This document shows, piece after piece, positions 35,661 to 45,477 of a stretch of DNA of 64,000 bases. Each line of letters begins with the position of its first letter. Positions within the stretch are counted from its first letter, which is position 1. The notes under the pieces are model-generated. The model was not told where the DNA came from. It worked only from the letters and a program-made list of their open reading frames with translations, and made no database searches. The position numbers and the translations under genes were made by a program. Origin of the DNA: Nonomuraea sp. NEAU-A123 (GTDB lineage Bacteria; Actinomycetota; Actinomycetes; Streptosporangiales; Streptosporangiaceae); the NCBI RefSeq assembly GCF_018603905.1, contig NZ_JAHFZZ010000003.1, positions 682,001 to 746,000 on the forward strand. Direction: 5' to 3'.

Positions 35661-37004
35661 ATGACACATGTCGTTGACGAAGTTCCGCTGACCCTCGAGG
35701 GAACTCCCCCCAAGACGCTCGGGCTGCTCGACCAGGGTGCCCTGTGGGCGAACCTGGCCGTGAGCCTGCTGGGGTTCAGCGGAGCGCTGTTCCTGCTCGA
35801 CCCGCTCGGCGGGGCCCCGCTCACCCTGGCCGCCGCCCTGGCGGCCGCGCTGGTCGGCAGTCTGGTCGGCACGGCCATGGTGGGGCTGTCGGCCATTCCG
35901 GGCACGCAGACCGGGCGGCCGGCGATGGTGCTGCTGCGCGGGTTGTTCGGGGCGCGGCTGTCGTACATCCCGACCGTGCTCAACATCGTCCAGATGATCG
36001 GGTGGGGCGCCTTCGAGCTGTGGGTGATCTCCAAGGGCGCCATGGCCATCTTCGGCGACGCCGTGCCGTACCAGGTGTGGGTGGTGGTGGCGGGGGTGCT
36101 GACCACGTCGCTGACCATCTGGCCGCTCGGGTCGATCCGGCTGCTGCGGCGGTACGTCACCATCGGGGTGATCATCTCGCTCGTCTGGTTCGCGGTGGAG
36201 TTCCTGTCGAAGGCTCCGCCGCAGAGCGGCGGGTCGTGGACGGCGTTCGCGCCCGCGGTCGACTATGTCATCGCGCTGTCGGTCTCGTGGGTGCCGATCG
36301 CGGCCGACTTCGCCCGGCACTCCAGGTCGAGCCGGGCGGCCTTCACCGGTGTGGTCGGGGGCTACACGCTGGCGCAGGTCGCCTGCCTGGGGCTGGGCGT
36401 GTACGCGGTGGCTATCGCCGGGTCCGCCGCGGTGACGGCCGACGGTACGGCCGTGTTCGGGCCGTTCGTCGCGGCGCCGCTGGGGGCGCTGTTCTTCGCG
36501 ATCCTGGTGCTGCGGGAGGCCGACCAGTCGTTCGCGAACGTCTACTCCACGACCATGTCGCTGCAGAACCTCATGCCGCGCGTCGACCGGCGGGTCTTCT
36601 CGATCGCCATCGGCGTGCTTACCACCGGCATCGCGCTCGTGGTCGACGTGAACTCGTACGGGGCGTTCCTGGGGGTGATCGGGGCGGTGTTCGTGCCGAT
36701 GTTCGCGGTGCTGGCGGTCGACTACTTCCTGCTCGGCGGGTACGCGCGGTGGAACACCGAGGAGGACGCGCCCGCCCGCTGGTCCATGCTGGTGCCCTGG
36801 GCGCTCGGCTTCGTGGCGTACTGGCTGACCACCTCCACGCCCACGGTCGCGCCATGGGACCACCTCTGGGCGGTGGTGCGCGAGGCCATCGGGTTCACCC
36901 GGCAGCCGTGGATGAACGGCGCGCTGGGCGCGGCCCTCGTGGCGGCGCTGGTGACGCTGGCGATCGGCGCGGCGGCCAGGCGCGCGGCGAGCACCCGCCG
37001 CTGA
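35661..37004 (+). CDS. cytX: CytX-like putative hydroxymethylpyrimidine transporter
   Basis: A 447-residue nucleobase-cation-symport (NCS1) permease with twelve predicted helices (for example LWANLAVSLLGFSGALFLL, and VLNIVQMIGWGAFELWV with the conserved GxGxxxxE region). Direct control by the TPP riboswitch 5 bases upstream identifies a thiamine-related cargo, with HMP the usual assignment (cytX/thiamine salvage). The ATG at 35661 follows the riboswitch-embedded AGGGAG. Confidence 0.92.
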   Translation: MTHVVDEVPLTLEGTPPKTLGLLDQGALWANLAVSLLGFSGALFLLDPLGGAPLTLAAALAAALVGSLVGTAMVGLSAIPGTQTGRPAMVLLRGLFGARLSYIPTVLNIVQMIGWGAFELWVISKGAMAIFGDAVPYQVWVVVAGVLTTSLTIWPLGSIRLLRRYVTIGVIISLVWFAVEFLSKAPPQSGGSWTAFAPAVDYVIALSVSWVPIAADFARHSRSSRAAFTGVVGGYTLAQVACLGLGVYAVAIAGSAAVTADGTAVFGPFVAAPLGALFFAILVLREADQSFANVYSTTMSLQNLMPRVDRRVFSIAIGVLTTGIALVVDVNSYGAFLGVIGAVFVPMFAVLAVDYFLLGGYARWNTEEDAPARWSMLVPWALGFVAYWLTTSTPTVAPWDHLWAVVREAIGFTRQPWMNGALGAALVAALVTLAIGAAARRAASTRR

Positions 37005-37060
37005 GCGCGGGCGTCAGGCTTTGTACACGGGCGTCAGGCTTCGCGTACGGGCGTCAGGCG
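37001..37060. repeat. 20-bp tandem repeat (3 units) after cytX
   Basis: GGGCGTCAGGCT recurs at exact 20-base spacing (about 37009, 37029, 37049), starting at the cytX stop region and ending inside the 3' end of ogt. The last copy carries the TGA stop of ogt on the opposite strand. Confidence 0.85.
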
Positions 37061-37620
37061 CGCGAGCGCTGCTCGACGTTGAGGAGGTGGCGTTTGGCCG
37101 CCTGGCCGCCCGCGTAGTCGCCGAGCTCGCCGTCGGCCGGCACGATCCGGTGGCAGGGCACGATCACGCAGACGGGATTGGCGTTGAGCGCGTTGCCGAC
37201 CGCGCGGAGCGCGCGTGGCCGGCCGATGCTCTCGCCGATCTCGTCCAGGGTCGCCGTGTTGCCGTAGGGCACGGCCATCGTCTTCTGCAGCACCGTACGC
37301 GCGAACGACGTGGCGATGGACAGGTCGACCGGCGTGGCGAAGGCCCGCAGGCGGCCGGAGAAGTAGGCGTCGAGCTCCCTGCGCACCGGGTCGAGTCGCC
37401 CGGGGTCGGGCCCGATGAACGCGCCGACATGCCTGACGACCAGCTCGAAGACGGTGTCCTCAGCCTCGAAGCTGCACGCCACGACGCCCTTGCCGCTCAC
37501 CGCCAGCACCAGCCGGCCGACCGCGCCGTCATAGGTGCCGAACGCCACATCGGGCGGCACCTCGCCGCGGTAGGTGGCGGAGGTCACCCGCAGCAGGGCA
37601 TCGAGATCGCCACTCGACAT
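37054..37620 (-). CDS. ogt: Methylated-DNA-protein-cysteine methyltransferase
   Basis: A 188-residue alkyltransferase. The C-terminal domain has VPYGNTATLDEIGESIGRP, RAVGNALNANPV and the suicide-Cys motif IVPCHRIVP. The N-terminal Ada-like domain is present. The ATG at 37620 with AAGGTGA upstream is chosen; the open frame reaches 37917 without homology. It repairs O6-alkylguanine. It convergently abuts the cytX repeat region. Confidence 0.95.
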   Translation of the reverse strand: MSSGDLDALLRVTSATYRGEVPPDVAFGTYDGAVGRLVLAVSGKGVVACSFEAEDTVFELVVRHVGAFIGPDPGRLDPVRRELDAYFSGRLRAFATPVDLSIATSFARTVLQKTMAVPYGNTATLDEIGESIGRPRALRAVGNALNANPVCVIVPCHRIVPADGELGDYAGGQAAKRHLLNVEQRSRA

Positions 37621-37716
37621 ACCCGTCACCTTCTTCCCCCGCCTGGAAAGGCCGTGCCCGCAGCGTATCGGACGGATCGCCCGACGAACGCCGCACGCCA
37701 CAGGCACTATGGAGGT

Positions 37717-39585
37717 GTGGGTGACGACAGAGCAGGCAGTGACGATGAGATCGCACGCGCGGTGCTCGCCAGCTCGCCCAACGCCGTGATCGCGCTCGAC
37801 CGGGATCAGACCGTACTCGTCTGGAACCGCGCGGCGGAGCGGCTCTTCGGCTGGTCGGCCGAGGAGATGCTGGGCCGCAGGGCGCCGATCGTGCCGGGGG
37901 AGCTGACAGCGGAGCACAACGCGGTGCTCGAACGCGTGCGCACGGGTGGCCAGGTGTCGCTGCGCACCAAGCGGTTGCGCAGGGACGGCACCGTGCTGGA
38001 TCTACGGGTCGACACGAGCGCGTTGCTCACGGGCAGCGCCGTGGCGGGCTACGTCTTCGTGCACCATCTGACCGAGGCCGACGAGGCCGCCAGGACCCGC
38101 ATGGCGCGGCGGGCCAGGCTGGTGCGCCGGCTCACCGACGTGGTCGGTGACATCAACGCCGAGCTGGAGCTGCCCGCGGTCCTCGACCGCATCGCGGCCA
38201 GCCTGACCGAGCTGACCGGCGCCGACGCGGGCGGCTTCGTGCTCATCGAGGACGAGCGGCTGCGGCTGGTGAGCGTTCACCAGCTGCCCGACTCGCTCAA
38301 GGGCGTGACGGCCGAGCTGCGCACCAGCCTGGTCGGCAAGCTCTTACGCACCGGCAAGACGGTGATGCTGGAGTCGCAGGGCCTCGGCGACCTGGTCTGG
38401 GCCGAGCTCGACGGGCTGCACACGATCGCGCTCGGGCTGGCCGCGGTCGGCGGGCGTCCCTATGGCGCGCTGTACGCGCTGTTCGCCAAGCGCAAGCCCG
38501 GCCACCTGGAGCTCGAACTCCTGGAGCTGCTCGCCGGGCACGCCGGCATCGCGGTCGGCAACGCGGTGGCCTACCAGGAGGCGGTACGCCAGCGGGCGCA
38601 CGAGCGGGCGGTGTTCGACGCCAGCGCCGACGGCATCGCCGTGCTCGACCGGGCAGGGCGGGTCAGCCAGTGGAACCCGGCCGCGGCCGAGCTCACCGCG
38701 ATGCCGGTCGAGGCCGTCATCGGCGGGCCGCTGCCGTTCCCGCTGCCCAGCCCGGGGGAGAAGCTCACCTACCAGTTGGAGACCGGGCGCTGGCTGGACG
38801 TGGTCAGCGCCGAGATCGAGGAGACGGGAGAGGTGGTCATCGACTTCCGCGACGTGACCACGGCCAAGGAGCTGGAGGAGGCCAAGGACCTGTTCCTGGC
38901 CACGACCAGCCACGAGCTGCGCACGCCCATCACGATCGTCCGCGGGTTCGCCAGCACGCTCGACTCGCGCTGGGACAAGCTGAGCGACGCCGAGCGCCGC
39001 GCCGCCGTCCACACGATCGCCGAGCGGGCCAGGTCGCTCGGGCAGCTCATGGACCACCTGCTGCTCGGTGCCAGGGCGGGCGCCGACGAGCCGCCGGTAC
39101 GCATCGAGGCGTTCGATCTGGCCGAGCGGATCCACGCGGCCACGCTCGGGCTGCCCGTGCTGTCCGACAGGCACCGGGTCGAGGTGGCCATCTCCGACGC
39201 CCTGCCGCACGTCAGGGGCGACGCCCTCGCCACCGACATCATCCTCGGCCAGTTGCTGGAGAACGCCTTCAAGTATTCGCCGAGGGGCGGCCTGATCAGC
39301 GTCGGCGCCTGGCCCGAGGAGGACGCCGTGGTCGTGGTCGTGGACGACGAGGGAGTCGGCATCGCCGCGCCGGACCGCGAACGGGTCTTCGAACGGTTCG
39401 TCCAGGTCGACAGTGGTGACCGGCGCAGGTTCGGTGGAGTCGGCCTTGGGCTCTACATCGTCCGCAGCCTCGCCAGGGCCCAGGGCGGCGATGTCAGCGC
39501 TCATCCGCGACCCGGCGGAGGCACCCGAATGCGCCTCGTGTTGGGCAACGCTTCTCTTATCCGATCCGACACACCGATGCGGTAA
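37717..39585 (+). CDS. PAS-GAF-PAS cytoplasmic sensor histidine kinase
   Basis: A ~622-residue soluble kinase, without transmembrane segments. PAS domain (SSPNAVIALDRDQTVLVWNRAA, WSAEEMLGR), a GAF domain (~150-300), a second PAS, HisKA with LFLATTSHELRTPITIVRG, and HATPase with LLENAFKYSP, DDEGVGI and GGVGLGLYIV. It should sense a diffusible cytoplasmic signal. The start is uncertain: the GTG at 37717 directly follows GGAGG (spacing too short) and the next in-frame GTG is at 37762. No response regulator gene is adjacent. Confidence 0.9.
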   Translation: MGDDRAGSDDEIARAVLASSPNAVIALDRDQTVLVWNRAAERLFGWSAEEMLGRRAPIVPGELTAEHNAVLERVRTGGQVSLRTKRLRRDGTVLDLRVDTSALLTGSAVAGYVFVHHLTEADEAARTRMARRARLVRRLTDVVGDINAELELPAVLDRIAASLTELTGADAGGFVLIEDERLRLVSVHQLPDSLKGVTAELRTSLVGKLLRTGKTVMLESQGLGDLVWAELDGLHTIALGLAAVGGRPYGALYALFAKRKPGHLELELLELLAGHAGIAVGNAVAYQEAVRQRAHERAVFDASADGIAVLDRAGRVSQWNPAAAELTAMPVEAVIGGPLPFPLPSPGEKLTYQLETGRWLDVVSAEIEETGEVVIDFRDVTTAKELEEAKDLFLATTSHELRTPITIVRGFASTLDSRWDKLSDAERRAAVHTIAERARSLGQLMDHLLLGARAGADEPPVRIEAFDLAERIHAATLGLPVLSDRHRVEVAISDALPHVRGDALATDIILGQLLENAFKYSPRGGLISVGAWPEEDAVVVVVDDEGVGIAAPDRERVFERFVQVDSGDRRRFGGVGLGLYIVRSLARAQGGDVSAHPRPGGGTRMRLVLGNASLIRSDTPMR

Positions 39586-39728
39586 CGACGTGGTCACAGT
39601 TGAGCTGATCTATCGTCCAATGTGTACAAGCTGTGATCGAGATGCGGTTTCTGGGATCGAGTAACGGGGCATTTCGGTCGTACCGGGGAAGTGTTCCCGT
39701 GGGGGGCACTGGGAGCGGGGAGGTGGGT

Positions 39729-40160
39729 GTGTCAAGCGTGGTGCTACTGCCGTACGCGCCGTCCAGCGTCGCCGTCGCCCGCCAGCGTCTATCCACTGAC
39801 CTGCGGGATTGCGGTGTCTTCTCCACCGCGATCGACGATGCCGTCCTCGTGGTGAGCGAGCTGCTGAGCAACGCGCTACGGCATGCGCATCCGCTGCCGT
39901 CGGGCATGGTCAGGGTGGCCTGGCTGAAGAGCGACGAGCACATCGAGGTGGCGGTGAGCGATGGGGGTGCCTCGACCGAGCCCCGCGCCGGCCGGCCGAC
40001 CATGTCGTCGCTCGGGGGCAGGGGGCTCGGCATCGTCGAGTACGTCGCGGAGAGCTGGGGAGTCCGCCACGACGGTGACATCACGACGGTGTGGGCGATC
40101 TTGCTCGCCCCCAACGGAACGATGAACGGGCAGGTCCACGCACTCAGAGAGGCCGGGTAG
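39729..40160 (+). CDS. RsbW-like anti-sigma-type ATP-binding protein
   Basis: A 143-residue HATPase_c_2 protein. The N-box SELLSNALRHA, then VAVSDGGAST and GGRGLGIVEYVAESWGV are the GHKL nucleotide-binding segments. Proteins of this type act as serine kinases or anti-sigma factors with STAS partners. The GTG at 39729 with GGGGAGG five bases upstream is preferred over several earlier GTGs. A STAS protein is encoded 3.6 kb away at 43805, a candidate partner. Confidence 0.88.
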   Translation: MSSVVLLPYAPSSVAVARQRLSTDLRDCGVFSTAIDDAVLVVSELLSNALRHAHPLPSGMVRVAWLKSDEHIEVAVSDGGASTEPRAGRPTMSSLGGRGLGIVEYVAESWGVRHDGDITTVWAILLAPNGTMNGQVHALREAG

Positions 40161-40168
40161 CCGGGCGC

Positions 40169-40816
40169 TCAGAGCGGCCGGGCGGCCAGGATCGCCCGCT
40201 CGCCGGCGACCCACGCCGTGGAGATCAGCAGGTAGAGTCCCGCCGCCAGCGGCAGCACCGCGGCGGCCAGCACCGAGCCGAACGGCATCAGCGGCATGAG
40301 CCTGCGCATCAAGGCGGGCTGCTCCTCCGGCAGTGTGGCGCTCACCTTCCGGGCCGAAAACCATGCCACGACCGCGATCAGCGCGATGACCACGGCGAAG
40401 ACCATAAATGGCACACTGACCAGACCGTAATTGGTGACAATTCCGGCGACATGCTGACCCAGCGGAGCGCCCAGCAGGTTGTGGCCGAGGAAGGCGGTCG
40501 GGTGCGTGGCGACCCGATACATCACCCACATGAACGGGAGCTGCCCCAATCCCGGCAGGATCGAGGCCAGAGGCGAGGTGCCTTCCTTCGCGTACAGCTT
40601 GGAGGTCTCCTTGGCCAGCCGCTCGGGATTGCGCGACCACCGCTTCTGCACCTCGCGCAGCTTGGGCGCCAGCCGCTTCTGGATCTGCGTGGCGCGGGCC
40701 TGGCGGATGCCGAGCGGCAGCAGCAGGAGGCGTACGGCCACGGTGAACAGCATGATGGCGACCGCGGCGTTGTCGCCGGAGACGGTCAGCAGGAACGAGA
40801 CGAGAGAGTCGAACAT
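40169..40816 (-). CDS. yidC: Membrane protein insertase YidC/Oxa1
   Basis: A 215-residue five-helix Oxa1-family insertase, a short actinobacterial paralogue without the large periplasmic domain. It begins MFDSLVSFLLTVSGDNAAVA, with the cytoplasmic hairpin QARATQIQKRLAPKLREVQ and IVTNYGLVSVPFMVF later. The ATG at 40816 follows GAAGGG. Two small membrane-protein genes upstream (DUF6412 and another) form its operon. In actinomycetes this type is often a second yidC separate from the oriC one. Confidence 0.92.
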   Translation of the reverse strand: MFDSLVSFLLTVSGDNAAVAIMLFTVAVRLLLLPLGIRQARATQIQKRLAPKLREVQKRWSRNPERLAKETSKLYAKEGTSPLASILPGLGQLPFMWVMYRVATHPTAFLGHNLLGAPLGQHVAGIVTNYGLVSVPFMVFAVVIALIAVVAWFSARKVSATLPEEQPALMRRLMPLMPFGSVLAAAVLPLAAGLYLLISTAWVAGERAILAARPL

Positions 40817-40869
40817 GAGCCCTTCAATCAAGAAAGATGGATCAGGGCTCACTGAAGAGAGAGCCCCGC

Positions 40870-41091
40870 TTAGCCGGAAGCGGGGCGCGATGACGGAGCT
40901 CGAGGCCGCGGCCGACCGGCGGCGGCGGGGTGGCGCAGGCGCTGGAAGGCCGTGCGCCGGGCATAGCTCAGCGGGAAGCCGGGCGCGTCGCCGCCGATGG
41001 CGGGCAGCAGCCGGGCGGCCCAGGTGGCGAGCAGCAGGATCGCCACCATGGTCACGCCGATGAGCCAAGGATCGAGCAGGAAGAGCGTCAC
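40870..41091 (-). CDS. DUF6412 small membrane protein
   Basis: A 73-residue protein. One membrane segment (LIGVTMVAILLLATWAARLL) and the basic end ARRTAFQRLRHPAAAGRPRP characteristic of DUF6412, which travels with yidC in actinomycetes. The GTG at 41091 is the only reasonable start, overlapping the upstream stop (GTGA); the long open frame to 41310 is out of frame with the upstream gene. Confidence 0.8.
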   Translation of the reverse strand: MTLFLLDPWLIGVTMVAILLLATWAARLLPAIGGDAPGFPLSYARRTAFQRLRHPAAAGRPRPRAPSSRPASG

Positions 41092-41261
41092 CGTGACGAG
41101 GACGACTTCCCGACGAGCGTGACGGCGATGAACACCAGAAGGGCGACGACTCCGATGATGAGCGCGACCTTGAGCAGCCCCATGATCATGGGCAGCACGA
41201 AGTTGAAAAGTACGAAGAGCCCCAGAAGGGCGCCCAGTACGAGCATGACGACTCGACTCAT
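41088..41261 (-). CDS. Small two-helix membrane protein (57 aa)
   Basis: MSRVVMLVLGALLGLFVLFN begins a 57-residue, almost entirely hydrophobic protein with a Lys/Ser/Arg tail (VGKSSSSR). Its stop overlaps the DUF6412 start. Likely an accessory of the YidC operon; the family is not recognised. Confidence 0.75.
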   Translation of the reverse strand: MSRVVMLVLGALLGLFVLFNFVLPMIMGLLKVALIIGVVALLVFIAVTLVGKSSSSR

Positions 41262-41354
41262 GCGCCCACCGTACGTCCTGCGGGCATGATCCGCGAGGCT
41301 TACGAACCAATGACGTAAGTGTCGATTCGGGGTGCCCCGCCGTACGGTGAAAGA

Positions 41355-42049
<695 letters not shown>

Positions 42050-42053
<4 letters not shown>

Positions 42054-43162
42054 GCCCCCACCCCGCGATGGTGAGCGACCTGGGCATGATCGTGGCGGTC
42101 ACCGCGGGGCTGGGGCTGCTGGTGGGCATCCTGGGCGTGTCCGTGATGTGGTGGCTGCGTACCCGCTCGATCGGGGTCATGCTGGGCGTCGTCATGGTGG
42201 TCTCGATCGCGGCGACGCTGGCCGGCGTGGTGGCGATCACGCTCAAGATGATCATCGAGGGCTCGGTCAAGGACATCGTGCTCAGCGTGGTGGCCGTCGG
42301 CGGGCTGGTCGGCCTGGGAGTGGCGTTCGTGCTGGCCCGGCGGGTGGTGGGCGAGAGCAGGCGGCTGGTGGCGGCCGTACGCGACCTGCCGTTCATCGCG
42401 CCCAAGGGGCTGCCGTCGGAGCTGCAGACGATCGCGAACACGCTGGAGGAGGCGTACGAGCGGGAGCGTGCCCTGGAGGGGGCGCGGCGCGAGCTCGTCG
42501 CCTGGGTGAGCCACGACCTGCGTACCCCGCTCGCCGGGATGCGGGCGATGGCCGAGGCGCTCGAAGACGGGGTGGTGTCCGACCCCGTGACCGTCGCGCG
42601 CTATCACCACCAGATCAAGCTGCAGGTGGAGCGGCTGTCGGCGATGGTCGACGACCTGTTCGAGCTGTCCCGGATCCACGCCGGGGCGCTGCGGCTCTCT
42701 CCTGTCCGGATCGGGCTCGCCGACCTGGTCGCCGACACGCTCGCGGGGGCCGAGCCGCTGGCCCGCGCCAAGGGCGTGCGGCTGACCGCTGAGGCCGCCG
42801 AGGCGGTGCCCGTGCAGGCGGACGCGAACGCCCTGAGCCGGGCGCTGGGAAACCTGGTCGTCAACGCGATCAGGCACACGCCGTCGGACCGCACGGTGGT
42901 GTTGCGGGCGGCCGTCGACTCGGGCATGGCGTGCCTGTCGGTCAGCGACTGCTGCGGGGGCATCCCCGACGAGGACCTGCACCGGGTGTTCGAGGTGGCC
43001 TTCAGGGGCGAAGCGGCCCGGACCCCGACCAAAGACGGCGGGGCCGGGCTGGGCCTGGCGATCGCTCAGGGCATCGTGGAGGCGCACGACGGGGTGATCG
43101 GCGTGGTCAACGACGGGCCGGGCTGCCGCTTCGAGATCCGGCTGCCGCTGGTCACGGGATAG
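42050..43162 (+). CDS. Membrane sensor histidine kinase
   Basis: A 370-residue kinase. Three hydrophobic helices in residues 1-100 with almost no extracytoplasmic domain, HAMP-like linker, HisKA (ELVAWVSHDLRTPLAGMRAM), HATPase N-box LGNLVVNAIRHTP, CCGGIPD (an unusual CC replacing DN/DD before the G1 loop) and GGAGLGLAIAQGI. It pairs with the upstream regulator. The short loop implies intramembrane or envelope-stress sensing. Confidence 0.92.
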
Positions 43163-43183
43163 CGCGCCCGTCAGGTCGGGACT

Positions 43184-43585
43184 TCAACCGGACTCCGGAA
43201 GGGTGCTGTCGTGGCCGCCGCCGAACGACTCCGACATCGCGCGGAACGTCGGACACGGCCAGCGCCACATGCAACTCCGGCACCGCAGGATGGGGTTGGC
43301 GGAGTCGCTGGTGATGCCTCCCGCGTCGCGCGGCTGGTGGAGGTCGAACAGCCGCAGCCCGAGCTCGGAGAATCTGAGCAGGTCGTCGCGGGCGTCGGCG
43401 AGGAAGTCGAGGTCCTCGCCGGCGAGTTTCGTGTGTACGGGGACGAAGCCCTCGTGATTGACCAGGCTACGCAGGCGTCCCACTCTGTCATGCCACGAGG
43501 TGGCCTTCTCGGTGCGAATGAGGATGGCTTCCAGTCGTTCGCGGAGTCGCTGTCGGTGCGGATCTTCGGATCTGTCTGTTCTCAT
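43184..43585 (-). CDS. Conserved hypothetical, Cys-rich C-terminus
   Basis: A 133-residue soluble protein. A helical N-terminal part (LRERLEAILIRTEKATSWHD) is followed by CRSCMWRWPCPTFRAM, with three cysteines in CxxC-x4-C. This type recurs in Streptosporangiales and Streptomyces as an uncharacterised protein, possibly metal-binding. It is convergent with the kinase above. Confidence 0.7.
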   Translation of the reverse strand: MRTDRSEDPHRQRLRERLEAILIRTEKATSWHDRVGRLRSLVNHEGFVPVHTKLAGEDLDFLADARDDLLRFSELGLRLFDLHQPRDAGGITSDSANPILRCRSCMWRWPCPTFRAMSESFGGGHDSTLPESG

Positions 43586-43804
43586 GAATGCTCGGGCCCG
43601 TGGTCGCCCGGCCCCTCCTTCTCAGTGAAGTAGTGACCAGAAGCGAGGTGCCGGGCCGCCCCCCTCTCCGGCCATGCCGGTGTCACACAGTCAAGCTTCG
43701 CGTACTCTCTGTTTTCATGGAGCCCAAACGGAGGACAAAAACCTGTGCTTGCCCTATCGGCGTGACAACGTGACCGGAAGGCTCCGCGCCGCTAGCCTGC
43801 CCAT

Positions 43805-44152
43805 GTGGAGCTCAAGGTCTCGACTCGATCACATGCCGGCCATGCGCTAGTCGCCATCACCGGTGAAATCGACCTCTATACGGCACCCCACCTGCAGGCG
43901 GAGTTCGCTCGGCTGTTGCAGGACGGGCCCAGCCGCGTGGTCATCGACATGTCCGGCGTGGATTTCTGTGACTCCACGGGGATGAACGTGCTGCTGTCCG
44001 CGCTCAAACGCGTCAAGGAGCAGGGCGGGGCGCTCGACGTCGCCGCCCCCCGGCCGGCCGTGCGGAAGATTCTGCAGGTCACCGGCCTCGATTCGGTCTT
44101 CACCGTGCACGACGAGGTGCCGCAGGAGTTCCTCATCTCCGAGGGGTCATGA
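43805..44152 (+). CDS. STAS-domain anti-sigma factor antagonist
   Basis: A 115-residue STAS protein. TGEIDLYTAPHLQAEF and VIDMSGVDFCDSTGMNVLL contain the conserved Ser that is phosphorylated by RsbW-type kinases, and the fold is complete. The GTG start at 43805 is used; 219 bases upstream separate it from the divergent gene. It is coupled to the glycosyltransferase by a 4-base overlap. Confidence 0.92.
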   Translation: MELKVSTRSHAGHALVAITGEIDLYTAPHLQAEFARLLQDGPSRVVIDMSGVDFCDSTGMNVLLSALKRVKEQGGALDVAAPRPAVRKILQVTGLDSVFTVHDEVPQEFLISEGS

Positions 44153-44871
44153 CGGACACGGCGGTCATCATCCCGGCCAAGGACGAGGCCGACCGCATCG
44201 GTGCCACGGTCAGCGCGGCGCTCGCCCTGCCGGGCGTCGACCTGGTCGTGGTCGTCGACGACGGTTCGGCCGACCAGACGGGCCGGGTGGCGCGGGCCGC
44301 GGGGGCCAGGGTGGTACGCCACAGCCGCAACCGCGGCAAGGCGGCGGCCATGGAGTCCGGCGCCGAAGCCGTGCGCCTGCTCGACGGTGAGACGCCTCAC
44401 TACTTACTCTTCCTGGACGCCGATCTGGGCGAGACCGCGCGGGCCGCGGCTCCGCTCATCGAACCGGTGCGCTCCGGCACGGCCGACATGACCATCGCGG
44501 CCTTCGTCACCCGCGTCAGGCTGGGCGGCCACGGCCTGGTCGTCCGCCTGTCCAGGGACGGCATCCGCAGGGCCACCGGCTTCGAGGCCGCTCAGCCGCT
44601 CAACGGTCAGCGTTGCATCACCAGAGACGCCTTCGAGGCCGCCCGGCCGCTGGCGCACGGGTTCGGCGTGGAGACGGCGCTGACGATCGACCTGCTGCGC
44701 AAGGGCTACCGGGTGGAGGAGGTCGAGGTGGAGATGGCTCATCGGGCCACCGGCACGGACTGGCGGGCCCAGGTGCATCGGGCCAGGCAACTGCGGGACG
44801 TGGCACGCGCGCTCGCCACTCGGGAGCCGCTAATCACCCAAAACCTCAACAAACTCCGCCCCAAGGGCTAG
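44149..44871 (+). CDS. Family 2 glycosyltransferase (GpgS/DPM-like)
   Basis: A 240-residue cytoplasmic GT2 enzyme. VIIPAKDEADRIG, VVVDDGSADQT (first DxD region) and LLFLDADLGE are the donor-binding motifs. It resembles glucosyl-3-phosphoglycerate and polyprenol-phosphate mannosyl synthases but lacks the C-terminal membrane region. Substrate unknown. It shares an operon with the STAS protein. Confidence 0.88.
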   Translation: MTDTAVIIPAKDEADRIGATVSAALALPGVDLVVVVDDGSADQTGRVARAAGARVVRHSRNRGKAAAMESGAEAVRLLDGETPHYLLFLDADLGETARAAAPLIEPVRSGTADMTIAAFVTRVRLGGHGLVVRLSRDGIRRATGFEAAQPLNGQRCITRDAFEAARPLAHGFGVETALTIDLLRKGYRVEEVEVEMAHRATGTDWRAQVHRARQLRDVARALATREPLITQNLNKLRPKG

Positions 44872-44918
44872 CCCCCTGCGTCGCTAAATCCGGCAAACTT
44901 CGTCAACTCCCCGATCGG

Positions 44919-44942
44919 CGGGGAAAAGGGCCGTTTCCCCGC
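44919..44942 (+). terminator. Hairpin after the glycosyltransferase gene
   Basis: GCGGGGAAA and TTTCCCCGC pair around a 7-base loop ~48 bases past the stop. No T-run follows. Confidence 0.6.
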
Positions 44943-45025
44943 GTTGTGTTTACCGTGGTGCGCGCGGGTCACCTCCGAGCTGCCGCCCGCGGAATTGTCG
45001 GTACGGGCCTGTTGAATACGGGCTC

Positions 45026-45466
45026 ATGGACACCGAACCGCGGAGACGTGGGCCGTTCTGGGACATGCTGGCCGGGCGGGTCTCGCCGCCCGCCGCGGCC
45101 GAGACCCTGGGCTGGGAGCTGATCGAGGTGGATCCCGGCCAGGGCACCATCGAGGTGGCCTTCAAGGCGAGCGAGCGGTTCGTCAATCCCATCGGTGTGA
45201 TCCAGGGCGGCTTCCTCGCCGCGATGCTCGACGACACGCTCGGTCCCGCGCTGGTCGCGACGCTGCCGGAGGACCAGTTCGCGGTCACCCTCGACCTGCA
45301 CGTCCAATACCTCCGCCCGGCGCGGCCGGGGCGGCTCATCGGCCGGGGGCGGGTGGTGCGGCGCGGCAGGGAGGTGTGCTTCCTGGCCGGCGAGCTCATC
45401 GCGCCCGACGGCAAGACCGTGGCCGTGGCCACCGCGACCGCGCACCTCCAGACCCGCCGGGGCTGA
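45026..45466 (+). CDS. PaaI-type hotdog-fold thioesterase
   Basis: A 146-residue hotdog protein. NPIGVIQGGFLAAMLDDTLGP is the PaaI/YbgC active-site helix (catalytic Asp/Gly-Gly), followed by TLDLHVQYLRPARPGRL. It hydrolyses acyl-CoA thioesters. The next gene (RidA) begins 11 bases after, suggesting co-transcription. Specific substrate unknown. Confidence 0.92.
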   Translation: MDTEPRRRGPFWDMLAGRVSPPAAAETLGWELIEVDPGQGTIEVAFKASERFVNPIGVIQGGFLAAMLDDTLGPALVATLPEDQFAVTLDLHVQYLRPARPGRLIGRGRVVRRGREVCFLAGELIAPDGKTVAVATATAHLQTRRG

Positions 45467-45477
45467 GAGCATGTGGT

